Shown here: positions 1-5,385 of the stretch, in pieces
Numbering within the stretch: position 1 is the stretch's first letter
Layout: each line of letters begins with the position of its first letter
Assembly (NCBI GenBank): GCA_946479335.1
Contig: CAMLFP010000371.1
Location: forward strand, 1-5,518
DNA length: 5,518 nt
DNA from: an uncultured Archangium sp.
GTDB lineage: Bacteria; Myxococcota; Myxococcia; Myxococcales; Myxococcaceae
Reading direction: 5' to 3'
Position numbers and translations under genes: made by a program
Notes under the pieces: generated by a model
What the model was told of the DNA's origin: nothing
The model's database searches: none
Seen by the model: the letters and a program-made list of their open reading frames with translations, nothing else

Positions 1-142
1 GAAGTACGGCGTGCCCTTCACCGCCGTCACCGCGCGCCAGACGATTCTCATCGGCCAGGACGGCACGGTGAAGAAGCTCTACCGCACGGTCGACGTGAAC
101 GTGCACGCCGGACAGATCTTGAAGGACCTCGGCGTCAACTGA
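1..142 (+). CDS. Peroxiredoxin-like (thioredoxin-fold) protein, C-terminal fragment
   Basis: The open frame begins before the window; 46 codons are visible (first full codon at base 2), ending in TGA at 140-142. The tail contains YGVPF, then RQTILIGQDGTVKKLYRTVD, then a helix ending in KDLGVN. A predicted strand with 'T-I-L-I', a D-G turn, and 'K-x-x-Y-R-x-V-D' is the usual end of AhpC/TSA and Bcp-type peroxiredoxins, where the last beta strands of the thioredoxin fold precede a short helix. Such enzymes reduce peroxides using an N-terminal-half cysteine, which lies outside the window, so activity cannot be judged. Almost all third positions are G or C, supporting the frame. It converges on the nucleotidyltransferase gene with 4 bp between stop codons. 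A related thioredoxin-fold protein such as a thiol-disulfide oxidoreductase is the main alternative. Confidence 0.72.
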   Translation, partial: KYGVPFTAVTARQTILIGQDGTVKKLYRTVDVNVHAGQILKDLGVN

Positions 143-146
143 CGCG

Positions 147-797
147 CTACTTCCTGGCGAGCGTTCGAAAGCGCTCGCGCAGGTCGTCGCGAAACGCCCT
201 GAGTTCGGGCTCGGTCAGCGGAGACAACATCTCAGGCAGCGGCCCGACCGGAAATTGTCCGAGGAGCCAGCCCATCACGCCGGGGTCCATCCCGGTGTCC
301 TTCTGAGCAGCGAGACGGAGGTCCTCTTCAGCCGCAAATCCCGCGCGCTCCAGGAAGAGGACATCGACGAGGTCACGGGGCTCGGAGCGCGAGAGCAGAC
401 ACGTCAACTTCGACGCGCGGAGATCAGCCAGACCCTGCACGGAAACACCTTCGACCACGCGCGGCTCGTCAAGCAACGGGGCGCCATCGACCACCAGGTC
501 TGCATCGAATCGGTGCGCGCCGATGGTCACCTCGGCACGAACGAAGGAGCCGGCATCTTGAACGATACGCGCCACGCCACCGGCTTCGCGCGCGGCGTCG
601 TTCAACACGTTCACCAGGCGGCGCTGCGACGCTGCGTCTCGGCAGAACAAGTCGACGTCTCGCGAGAGCCGATGCGAGAGGTAGACGCCGCTGAGGGCCG
701 CGCCACCCGCGAGTTGAAAGGGGGCTCTCGCCGTAAGCGCCTGCAGAAACCGAACGACCTCCGGAGGCACGACCCGCGCATCAAACTCCACGCGCAT
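147..797 (-). CDS. AbiEii/MNT-family nucleotidyltransferase (putative TA toxin-like)
   Basis: A 216-residue protein. It carries the Pol-beta nucleotidyltransferase core as seen in AbiEii-type proteins: GG at residues 31-32 (LAGGAAL), then S45-R-D47-V-D49-L-F with the two metal-binding aspartates, and FDADLV at 97-102 that can supply the third acidic residue (D98 or D100). The family's C-terminal signature follows: K130, then R-S-E-P-R-D142-L-V-D145-V-L. In this family some members are toxins that transfer nucleotides to tRNA ends; others have unknown targets. I chose the ATG at 797 because an AGGAGG lies just upstream, and the longer frame to 836 would begin with TTG and a poorly conserved-looking Arg-rich run. 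It overlaps the upstream partner gene by 17 bp, implying coupled translation. Third-position A/T is clearly more frequent than in the neighbouring dihydropyrimidinase gene. The classical AbiEi winged-helix antitoxin is not next to it. Fold assignment is firm; toxin role is inference. Confidence 0.85.
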   Translation of the reverse strand: MRVEFDARVVPPEVVRFLQALTARAPFQLAGGAALSGVYLSHRLSRDVDLFCRDAASQRRLVNVLNDAAREAGGVARIVQDAGSFVRAEVTIGAHRFDADLVVDGAPLLDEPRVVEGVSVQGLADLRASKLTCLLSRSEPRDLVDVLFLERAGFAAEEDLRLAAQKDTGMDPGVMGWLLGQFPVGPLPEMLSPLTEPELRAFRDDLRERFRTLARK

Positions 798-1098
798 AGG
801 CCTCCTGCGGGGGCCACGGGAGCAGCGGCAGTTCAAGCAGCCAGGCCCAGCGCTCTCGGCTCTTCCCGAGGTGCCGCGTCAACGCGGGCCACAGCGCGGC
901 GATCTCACCCGGGGTGACGTACAGCCAGACGTCGCGCGTGTTGGCTTCACGAAGCAGCGCACCGAGCCAATACGCGCGCTCATCGAGGTCGGCCGCGCGC
1001 AGATGCGCGCGAAGGTCACCCACCGTGGCGTTCGTCCACCACAGGAAATAGGGACGGTGCGCGTCGTCTCGCAGTGCGTCACTGGTCGGCGGCAACAT
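781..1098 (-). CDS. Short tryptophan-rich protein, partner of the nucleotidyltransferase
   Basis: A 105-residue soluble protein from the ATG at 1098, without signal peptide or membrane segment. It has eight tryptophans (W20, W21, W44, W58, W70, W84, W86, W95). Visible blocks are YFLWW at 17-21, RAYWLGALLREANTRDVWLY at 41-60, then T-P-G-E-I-A-A-L-W and a R-H-L-G-K-S-R-E-R-W-A-W-L-L tail; it looks mostly helical. I do not assign a named family with confidence. In layout it resembles short proteins (for example those annotated DUF6922) that precede AbiEii-like nucleotidyltransferases, and an antitoxin or substrate-adaptor role is possible, but this is inference. The reading frame also runs on to a GTG at 1170, which would overlap the divergent dihydropyrimidinase; the 1098 ATG avoids this, although its ribosome binding site is weak. 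Its stop lies inside the start of the nucleotidyltransferase gene. Confidence 0.72.
   Translation of the reverse strand: MLPPTSDALRDDAHRPYFLWWTNATVGDLRAHLRAADLDERAYWLGALLREANTRDVWLYVTPGEIAALWPALTRHLGKSRERWAWLLELPLLPWPPQEAYARGV
801..806 (-). promoter_or_regulatory. Strong ribosome binding site of the nucleotidyltransferase
   Basis: On the minus strand a perfect AGGAGG lies three bases before the ATG at 797. It sits inside the last codons of the upstream partner gene, which stops at 781. This decides the start at 797 over the TTG at 836 and indicates translation coupling. The 3-base spacer is shorter than usual. Confidence 0.75.
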
Positions 1099-1135
1099 GG
1101 CCACACCGTACACCCGTTTCGCTAAGAAGCGGCGC

Positions 1136-2542
1136 ATGGCCCTCGTCATCAGAAACGGAACCGTCGTCACCTCGACTGATCAGTTCAACGCCGACATCCT
1201 CTGCGAGGGCGGCACCATCAAAGCCGTCGGCAAGAACCTCGACGTGCCCGCGGGCACCGAGGTGGTCGACGCCAGCGGGCAGTACGTCTTCCCCGGCGGC
1301 ATCGACGCGCACACGCACATGGAGCTGCCCTTCATGGGCACCACCGCGTCAGACGACTTCTTCACCGGCACCGCAGCCGGCGTCGCGGGCGGCACCACGA
1401 GCATCATCGACTTCATCATCCCCAATCGGAACCAGTCGCTCCTCGAGGCGCGCGACTTCTGGTTCAACAACGCGAAGAAGGCGGTGTCTGACTACGCGTT
1501 CCACATGGCGGTGACGTGGTTCTCCGACCAGGTGCGCAGCGAGATGCAGCACGTGCACCAGCACGACGGCATCCAGAGCTTCAAGATCTTCATGGCCTAC
1601 CGCGGCGCCATCGGCGTCGACGACGTGGAGCTGGTGCAGGTGCTCGACACCGCGCACTCGCTGGGCGCGCTGGTCACCGCGCACTGCGAACATGGTGACG
1701 CCGTCGTCGCGCTGCAGAAGCGGCTCTTCGAGCGCGGGCAGACCGCTCCCGACGCGCACCCGCGCAGCCGCCCGGCGTACCTCGAAGGTGAAGCAACCAA
1801 CCGCGTCATCCAGCTCGCGCGCGTGGCCTCCGACGGCCGCAACGGGCACTCCGCGTCGCCGTCAGAAGCGCAGCCGGTCTACATCGTGCACCTCACCGCG
1901 AAGGAGTCGATGGACGCGGTGTACCGCGCGCGCACCGAGGGCCAGAAGGTGCTGGTGGAGACGTGCCCGCAGTACCTGCTGCTCGACGACTCCGTGTATT
2001 CGAAGCCCGACTTCGAGGGCGCCGCGTACGTGATGTCGCCGCCCATCCGCCCGAAGGGCCACCAGGAGTATCTGTGGAACGCGCTGGCCACCGGCGCCAT
2101 CCAGCACGTGGCGACTGATCATTGCCCCTTCACGCAGGAGCAGAAGAAGGCCGGCCTCAACGACTTCCGAAAGATCCCCAACGGGGCGGCGGGCATCGAG
2201 AACCGCATGTCGCTCATGTACACGTACGGCGTCGCGGCGGGCCGCATCTCGCTGCAGCAGTTCGTCGACGTGACCTCCACGCAGGCCGCGAAGATCTTCA
2301 ACCTCTACCCGCGCAAGGGCTGCATCGCGGTGGGCGCCGACGCCGACCTCGTGGTCTACGACCCGGCGGGCACCTCGAAGATCTCCGCCAAGACGCACCA
2401 CCAGCGCGTCGACCGCAACATCTTCGAGGGCTTCGAGCTGAAGGGAAAAGTCTCGAACTCCATCGTGAACGGGAAGCTGCAGTTCACGAAGGGCGACCTG
2501 CGCGTGGAGCGCGGCGCCGGGCGCTACCTGAAGCGCACCTGA
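1136..2542 (+). CDS. hydA: Dihydropyrimidinase / D-hydantoinase
   Basis: A 468-residue cytoplasmic amidohydrolase that opens 5,6-dihydrouracil or dihydrothymine rings to N-carbamoyl-beta-amino acids in reductive pyrimidine catabolism; relatives also hydrolyse hydantoins. The binuclear metal site is complete: H59-T-H61 in GGIDAHTHMELP, the lysine to be carboxylated K150 in SFKIFMAYRG, H183 in TAHCEHGD, H252 in YIVHLT, and D328 in ATDHCPFT. Substrate-contact residues of the family are also present: Y155, S301 in MSPPIR and N349 in PNGAAGIE. Positions up to 183 match the usual D-hydantoinase numbering exactly; later ones are shifted by 13, showing a short insertion near residues 232-246. The ATG at 1136 is preferred to that at 1097, since family members start within a few residues of the first beta strand (LVIRNGTVV) and the extra 13 residues are Lys/Arg-rich. 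The ribosome site is weak (AAGAAG upstream). No carbamoylase or dihydropyrimidine dehydrogenase gene is adjacent. Substrate (dihydropyrimidine or hydantoin) cannot be decided; close non-catalytic relatives (CRMP/dihydropyrimidinase-like) are excluded by the full metal site. Confidence 0.95.
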   Translation: MALVIRNGTVVTSTDQFNADILCEGGTIKAVGKNLDVPAGTEVVDASGQYVFPGGIDAHTHMELPFMGTTASDDFFTGTAAGVAGGTTSIIDFIIPNRNQSLLEARDFWFNNAKKAVSDYAFHMAVTWFSDQVRSEMQHVHQHDGIQSFKIFMAYRGAIGVDDVELVQVLDTAHSLGALVTAHCEHGDAVVALQKRLFERGQTAPDAHPRSRPAYLEGEATNRVIQLARVASDGRNGHSASPSEAQPVYIVHLTAKESMDAVYRARTEGQKVLVETCPQYLLLDDSVYSKPDFEGAAYVMSPPIRPKGHQEYLWNALATGAIQHVATDHCPFTQEQKKAGLNDFRKIPNGAAGIENRMSLMYTYGVAAGRISLQQFVDVTSTQAAKIFNLYPRKGCIAVGADADLVVYDPAGTSKISAKTHHQRVDRNIFEGFELKGKVSNSIVNGKLQFTKGDLRVERGAGRYLKRT

Positions 2543-2572
2543 ACCACGCCACGCACTTTCCTGTAACGCCGG

Positions 2573-2599
2573 TGGTGCTGGGTCGTCACACCAGCACCA
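2573..2599 (+). promoter_or_regulatory. Perfect hairpin covering the start codon of the first ferritin-like gene
   Basis: TGGTGCTGG at 2573-2581 pairs perfectly with CCAGCACCA at 2591-2599, leaving a 9-base loop. The right arm ends on the A of the ATG at 2599, and no Shine-Dalgarno-like sequence is visible before that ATG. No run of T follows, so it is not a standard intrinsic terminator. It lies in the 56-bp gap after the dihydropyrimidinase. The pairing is seen; a role in holding back translation is inference. Confidence 0.5.
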
Positions 2600-3291
2600 T
2601 GAAGACAAACACCGACGTAAGCCGCCGCGAGGCGGTGCTGCGCGCCGCGGCGGGAGTGGGCCTCGGCGTACTCGCGCTCAAGGCGACGACCGCGCGCGCC
2701 GCCCCAGCCGATGATCACGCGACGCTCAAGGCGTTGATCAAAGCCGAGCGCAACGCCATCAAGACCTACGAGGCGGGCGCGGGCGTCATCGACGCGGCCA
2801 CCTCGGCAGACCCGCTCTTCGCGTACGCCGGGGTGGTGAAGGCCATCGCGCTGCACTTCCGCGCGCAGCACATCGACCATCAGGTGCAGCTCACCAGCTA
2901 CCTCACGAGCCAGGGCGGCACCGACGACGTCGGCGCGGGCGCGGCGCAAATCCCCTCCGACTTCGTGGCCAACATCAAGAACGTCGTCGACCTCGCCACC
3001 AACGCCGAGCGCGCAGCGGCCGTCGCGTACACCGACGTGCAGAAGTCGCTCACCGACGCCGACAACGCGGAGCTCGCCGCAGCCATCGGCGCCGACGAGA
3101 CGCAGCACTACGTGCTCCTCCAGCTCGTGGCGCGCGGCTTCGTGGTGCCGCCCGACTCGACGCAGAACGTGCCGGCTGATCAGCTCGCCGCCACCGTCTC
3201 CATGCTCGCGCCGCGCAGCTTCGCGGTGGGCGTGGGCGTCTTCAGCGGGCTCGATGACACCGCGCTCCCCTTCTACGACCTGACCCACTGA
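2599..3291 (+). CDS. Tat-exported ferritin-like four-helix protein (paralogue 1)
   Basis: A 230-residue protein. The N-terminus is a twin-arginine signal: S8-R9-R10-E-A-V-L, a hydrophobic Ala/Gly/Leu segment at 15-27, and a likely cleavage site after A-R-A at 32-34. The mature part resembles the ferritin-like domain group (Ferritin_2/DUF4439 type): helix 1 with E50 in IKAERNAIKTYEAG, helix 2 with H91-I-D-H94, helix 3 with E137 in NAERAAAVAY, and helix 4 with E167-T-Q-H170. These are spaced as in diiron four-helix bundles, except that helix 2 has HxxH where ExxH is expected. Export through Tat is consistent with folding and metal loading in the cytoplasm before transport. Its substrate is unknown; oxidative-stress or metal-handling roles are possible but not shown. 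The next gene is a diverged copy 7 bp downstream. The ATG at 2599 is chosen because it gives a normal short Tat n-region; in-frame GTGs at 2572 and 2575 are alternatives. Confidence 0.85.
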   Translation: MKTNTDVSRREAVLRAAAGVGLGVLALKATTARAAPADDHATLKALIKAERNAIKTYEAGAGVIDAATSADPLFAYAGVVKAIALHFRAQHIDHQVQLTSYLTSQGGTDDVGAGAAQIPSDFVANIKNVVDLATNAERAAAVAYTDVQKSLTDADNAELAAAIGADETQHYVLLQLVARGFVVPPDSTQNVPADQLAATVSMLAPRSFAVGVGVFSGLDDTALPFYDLTH

Positions 3292-3298
3292 GGCCCCC

Positions 3299-3970
3299 AT
3301 GAACACACTCGGACGACGTTCACTTCTCAAGGGCGCGGCGACGGCCACGGCGGCGCTGGCGTTGACGGAGGCGTGCACCACGCCCACCACCACCACCGAC
3401 GGCGGCGACGAGGCCGACCTCGCCTCGCTCAACGCGCTGGTCGCGGCGGAGTACAAGGCCATCGACGCGTACCGGCAGGGCGCGACGGTGCTGCAGGCCG
3501 ACACCAGCGCGCTGGGGCAACTGTCTCTCGCCGTCGCCGTGGAGTTCCAGAAAGACCACAACGAACACGTCGCGCTGTTGGTGCAGCTGGTCGCGAAGCT
3601 GGGCGGCACGCCCGCCACCTCCGCCGACAACAAGTTCACGCTGCCCACCGGCTTCAACCCGACGACGATGAACGTGCTGAAGCTGGCGGCCAACGAGGAG
3701 CGCCGCGCAGCCATCGCCTACAACCAGGTGCTCAAGGGGCTTTCGAGCCGCAACCACCGCTTCATCGCCGCGGCCATCCAGGGTGACGAGTCGGCGCACT
3801 ATGCGGTGCTGGTCGCGCTCATCGAGGGGCTCGCCGTGCCCACCGCCGCGCTCACGACCTCGGTCGCCGACCAGGTGGTGCCGCGCGCGTGGGCGTCGAA
3901 CACCACCGACTTCGGCGGCAGCGTGGGCTTCGAGGCAGAGGCTGACCTCGCCACCAACGACAACGGGTGA
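3299..3970 (+). CDS. Tat-exported ferritin-like protein, possible lipoprotein (paralogue 2)
   Basis: A 223-residue paralogue of the preceding product. The signal is G5-R6-R7-S-L-L-K-G, a typical Tat motif, with a hydrophobic stretch to about residue 23. C26 follows in L-T-E-A-C and is followed by a Thr/Pro/Gly/Asp linker (27-38) like those behind lipoprotein cysteines; the Glu at -2 makes the lipobox unusual, so lipidation is uncertain. The ferritin-like helices align with paralogue 1: E51 in AAEYKAIDAY, H87-N-E-H90, E134 in NEERRAAIAYNQ, and E164-S-A-H167. The C-terminal tail (about 190-223) differs and ends in an acidic, probably flexible stretch. The 7-bp spacing to the upstream stop and the weak GAGG overlapping that stop suggest co-transcription and coupled translation. 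The two products may form a mixed complex, which is inference. The gene converges with the methyltransferase, the stops being 3 bp apart. Confidence 0.85.
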   Translation: MNTLGRRSLLKGAATATAALALTEACTTPTTTTDGGDEADLASLNALVAAEYKAIDAYRQGATVLQADTSALGQLSLAVAVEFQKDHNEHVALLVQLVAKLGGTPATSADNKFTLPTGFNPTTMNVLKLAANEERRAAIAYNQVLKGLSSRNHRFIAAAIQGDESAHYAVLVALIEGLAVPTAALTTSVADQVVPRAWASNTTDFGGSVGFEAEADLATNDNG

Positions 3971-3973
3971 CGG

Positions 3974-4789
3974 TCAGCGCGTCAGCTCCAACGCGCGCGC
4001 GAAGTACACCTCGACGAAGCGCGACGAATTGATGCGCAGCCAGGGCAGCCCGTCGGCCTCGCTGCGCGTCTTCCATTTCTCCTCCGCGGCCCATTCATCG
4101 AGCTCGCGCGGGTCGGGCGTGGTCACCAACAAGCGACCGCCCGGCTTCACCGCGGCGCGCGACGACGCGAGGAACGCGCGCGGGTCATCGAGCAGGTCGA
4201 CCACGTTCTCCGCCACGACGACGTCCAGCGACGACGGCGCGAGCGGCAGGGCCTGCGCATCCATCACCACGCCGAGCTTTGCGTGGGAGCGGGCGCGCGC
4301 ATGCAAGACGGCGCGCAACGAAAGGTCCGCGACCATCAACGAGCGCGTGCGCAACGCGAGCGACTCCGACAACACGCCCGCGCCGCAGCCGAGCTCCAGC
4401 AGCGCGCCCACGCGCGAGGGCAGCGTCTCGAGCACCCACGCACGCGGGCTCGCCCGCGTCATCGCCTCGTTGAGCGCGTCGCTCTCCAGCTCCGGCGGCG
4501 CGCGGCCCTCGAGCTCGTGCGCGGTCCAGTCGTCACCGAAGCGCTCGCTGGCGTCGCCACCGTGCGCGAAGGCCTTCACGCACTCCACGGCCTCCGGCGT
4601 CGCGGCGTCGAACTCGGCCAGCGTGGCCAGCGCGGCTTCACGGTAGCGGCCGCACCAGTCGTACGGGTCGGGCACCAGCACCGGCACGCCGGCGAGGAGC
4701 GGAAACGGGCCGCACGCCGCGCAGCGCACCAGCACCTTCGCGAACGAGAGCGAACCGCCACACGAGGGGCACCGCAGGAGCTTCTTCAT
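3974..4789 (-). CDS. SAM-dependent methyltransferase with N-terminal Trm112-like zinc ribbon
   Basis: A 271-residue cytoplasmic protein. Residues 1-40 form a zinc ribbon of two CxxC pairs (C7/C10 and C23/C26) ending in F-P-L-L-A-G-V-P-V-L-V-P, the pattern of Trm112-like domains. Residues about 128-225 are a class I methyltransferase: motif I LELGCGAGVL at 131-140, an acidic residue after strand 2 at D155 (VADLS), D177-A before Q-A-L-P-L, D189-V-V-V-A-E-N-V-V-D-L-L with D-D-P, and the K-P-G-G-R-L-L-V-T block at 215-223. The target is unknown; small molecules, quinones, tRNA or rRNA bases and proteins are all methylated by relatives, and RlmA-type enzymes also join a zinc site to this fold. The ATG at 4789 places the CPSCG motif at the usual distance and has AAGG a few bases upstream. 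The gene stands alone on its strand between convergent and divergent neighbours. Confidence 0.9.
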   Translation of the reverse strand: MKKLLRCPSCGGSLSFAKVLVRCAACGPFPLLAGVPVLVPDPYDWCGRYREAALATLAEFDAATPEAVECVKAFAHGGDASERFGDDWTAHELEGRAPPELESDALNEAMTRASPRAWVLETLPSRVGALLELGCGAGVLSESLALRTRSLMVADLSLRAVLHARARSHAKLGVVMDAQALPLAPSSLDVVVAENVVDLLDDPRAFLASSRAAVKPGGRLLVTTPDPRELDEWAAEEKWKTRSEADGLPWLRINSSRFVEVYFARALELTR

Positions 4790-4836
4790 GGCCGCCTTGT
4801 GCCATTTCAGGGCGCCGTGTGCTTTGTCTTGTCGAG

Positions 4837-5379
4837 ATGAAACTCCGCGCGCTGTTGCCCGTGTTCCTGTTGGTGTTTGCCGCGTGCCCGGAGCCGCGCA
4901 AGGCCTTCTTCTGGCGCATCACCTCGTCGAGCGTGGAGTTCGGTCAGTGCACCGACGAAGCGTGGTTCCGCGACTCGTTCCAGGCGCCCGACGCCGGTGA
5001 CAGCACGTACCTCATCTACGAAATCTCCAAAGACGGGAAGACGGCCACCGGGCTCGACTGCACGCGCGTCGACATCGACACCTGCACCACGCCGGTGAAC
5101 GCCATCACCTGGCAGGTCAACGGCAAGGAGCTCTCCCGCACCGCGACCTTCGACAGCTCCATCCCCGACGCGGGGTGCACCATCGAGGAGAACCTCACCG
5201 ACACCATCACCGACAACGGCAAGACGATGGACGACGCGGTGGTCGACGTCATCTCGCTGGTCGACGAGCAGGCCGGCGCGTGCGCCGACCTCGACACGCA
5301 GGTGAAGGCGCACGCCACCAACGGGTTCGGGCTCGAGGGCTGCGTGGTGACGCTGAAGCTGACCGGCGAGCTCAAGTAG
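4837..5379 (+). CDS. Small cysteine-rich lipoprotein, unknown function
   Basis: A 180-residue protein I do not recognise. Residues 1-16 (MKLRALLPVFLLVFAA) are a lipoprotein signal with C17 as the lipidated residue (F-A-A-C), followed by P-E-P-R-K. The mature chain has six further cysteines (C38, C75, C83, C114, C149, C169), an even number compatible with three disulfides, and many Asp/Thr/Gly residues in what looks like beta-rich sequence. There is no other membrane segment. The ATG at 4837 gives a standard signal peptide; an in-frame GTG at 4819 would add six residues and is less likely. It diverges from the methyltransferase gene with 47 bp between starts, and no strong ribosome site is visible. 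Lipid anchoring is well supported; nothing in the neighbourhood suggests its job. It looks like one of the lineage-restricted lipoproteins common in myxobacteria, which is inference. Confidence 0.85.
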   Translation: MKLRALLPVFLLVFAACPEPRKAFFWRITSSSVEFGQCTDEAWFRDSFQAPDAGDSTYLIYEISKDGKTATGLDCTRVDIDTCTTPVNAITWQVNGKELSRTATFDSSIPDAGCTIEENLTDTITDNGKTMDDAVVDVISLVDEQAGACADLDTQVKAHATNGFGLEGCVVTLKLTGELK

Positions 5380-5385
5380 CCGCGG

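Noticed and set aside
255..917. Long open frame on the plus strand across the nucleotidyltransferase pair
   Set aside because: Antisense shadow of high-GC genes; its product shows no domain pattern, while the minus-strand frames carry clear nucleotidyltransferase motifs.
1099..1135. Divergent 37-bp gap with a small CGCT/AGCG inverted repeat, considered as promoter or operator
   Set aside because: A 4-bp stem is expected by chance and no convincing -10/-35 pair is visible, although promoters for both directions must lie here or inside the flanking genes.
1175..1184. Perfect palindrome ACTGATCAGT, with a second CTGATCAG-centred palindrome at 3175-3184
   Set aside because: Both lie in coding sequence at Asp-Gln codons, are short and differ in their outer bases; no reason to call them operators.
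1862..2608. 248-codon open frame on the minus strand inside the dihydropyrimidinase
   Set aside because: Antisense to strongly conserved active-site segments; typical high-GC spurious frame.
3381..3402. ACC trinucleotide run, considered as a repeat element
   Set aside because: It simply encodes the Thr-rich linker behind the possible lipidation cysteine of paralogue 2.
2524..3714. 396-codon open frame on the minus strand
   Set aside because: Lies opposite the two ferritin-like genes, has low-complexity Val/Gly/Arg-rich composition and no recognisable domain; the plus-strand genes have signals and metal motifs.
3783..4646. 287-codon open frame on the plus strand
   Set aside because: Ser/Arg/Ala-rich shadow opposite the methyltransferase; no domain.
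4790..4836. Divergent 47-bp gap between methyltransferase and lipoprotein genes, considered as a promoter region
   Set aside because: Only a GGCGCC palindrome and weak TTGT-like matches are seen; not enough to place a promoter.
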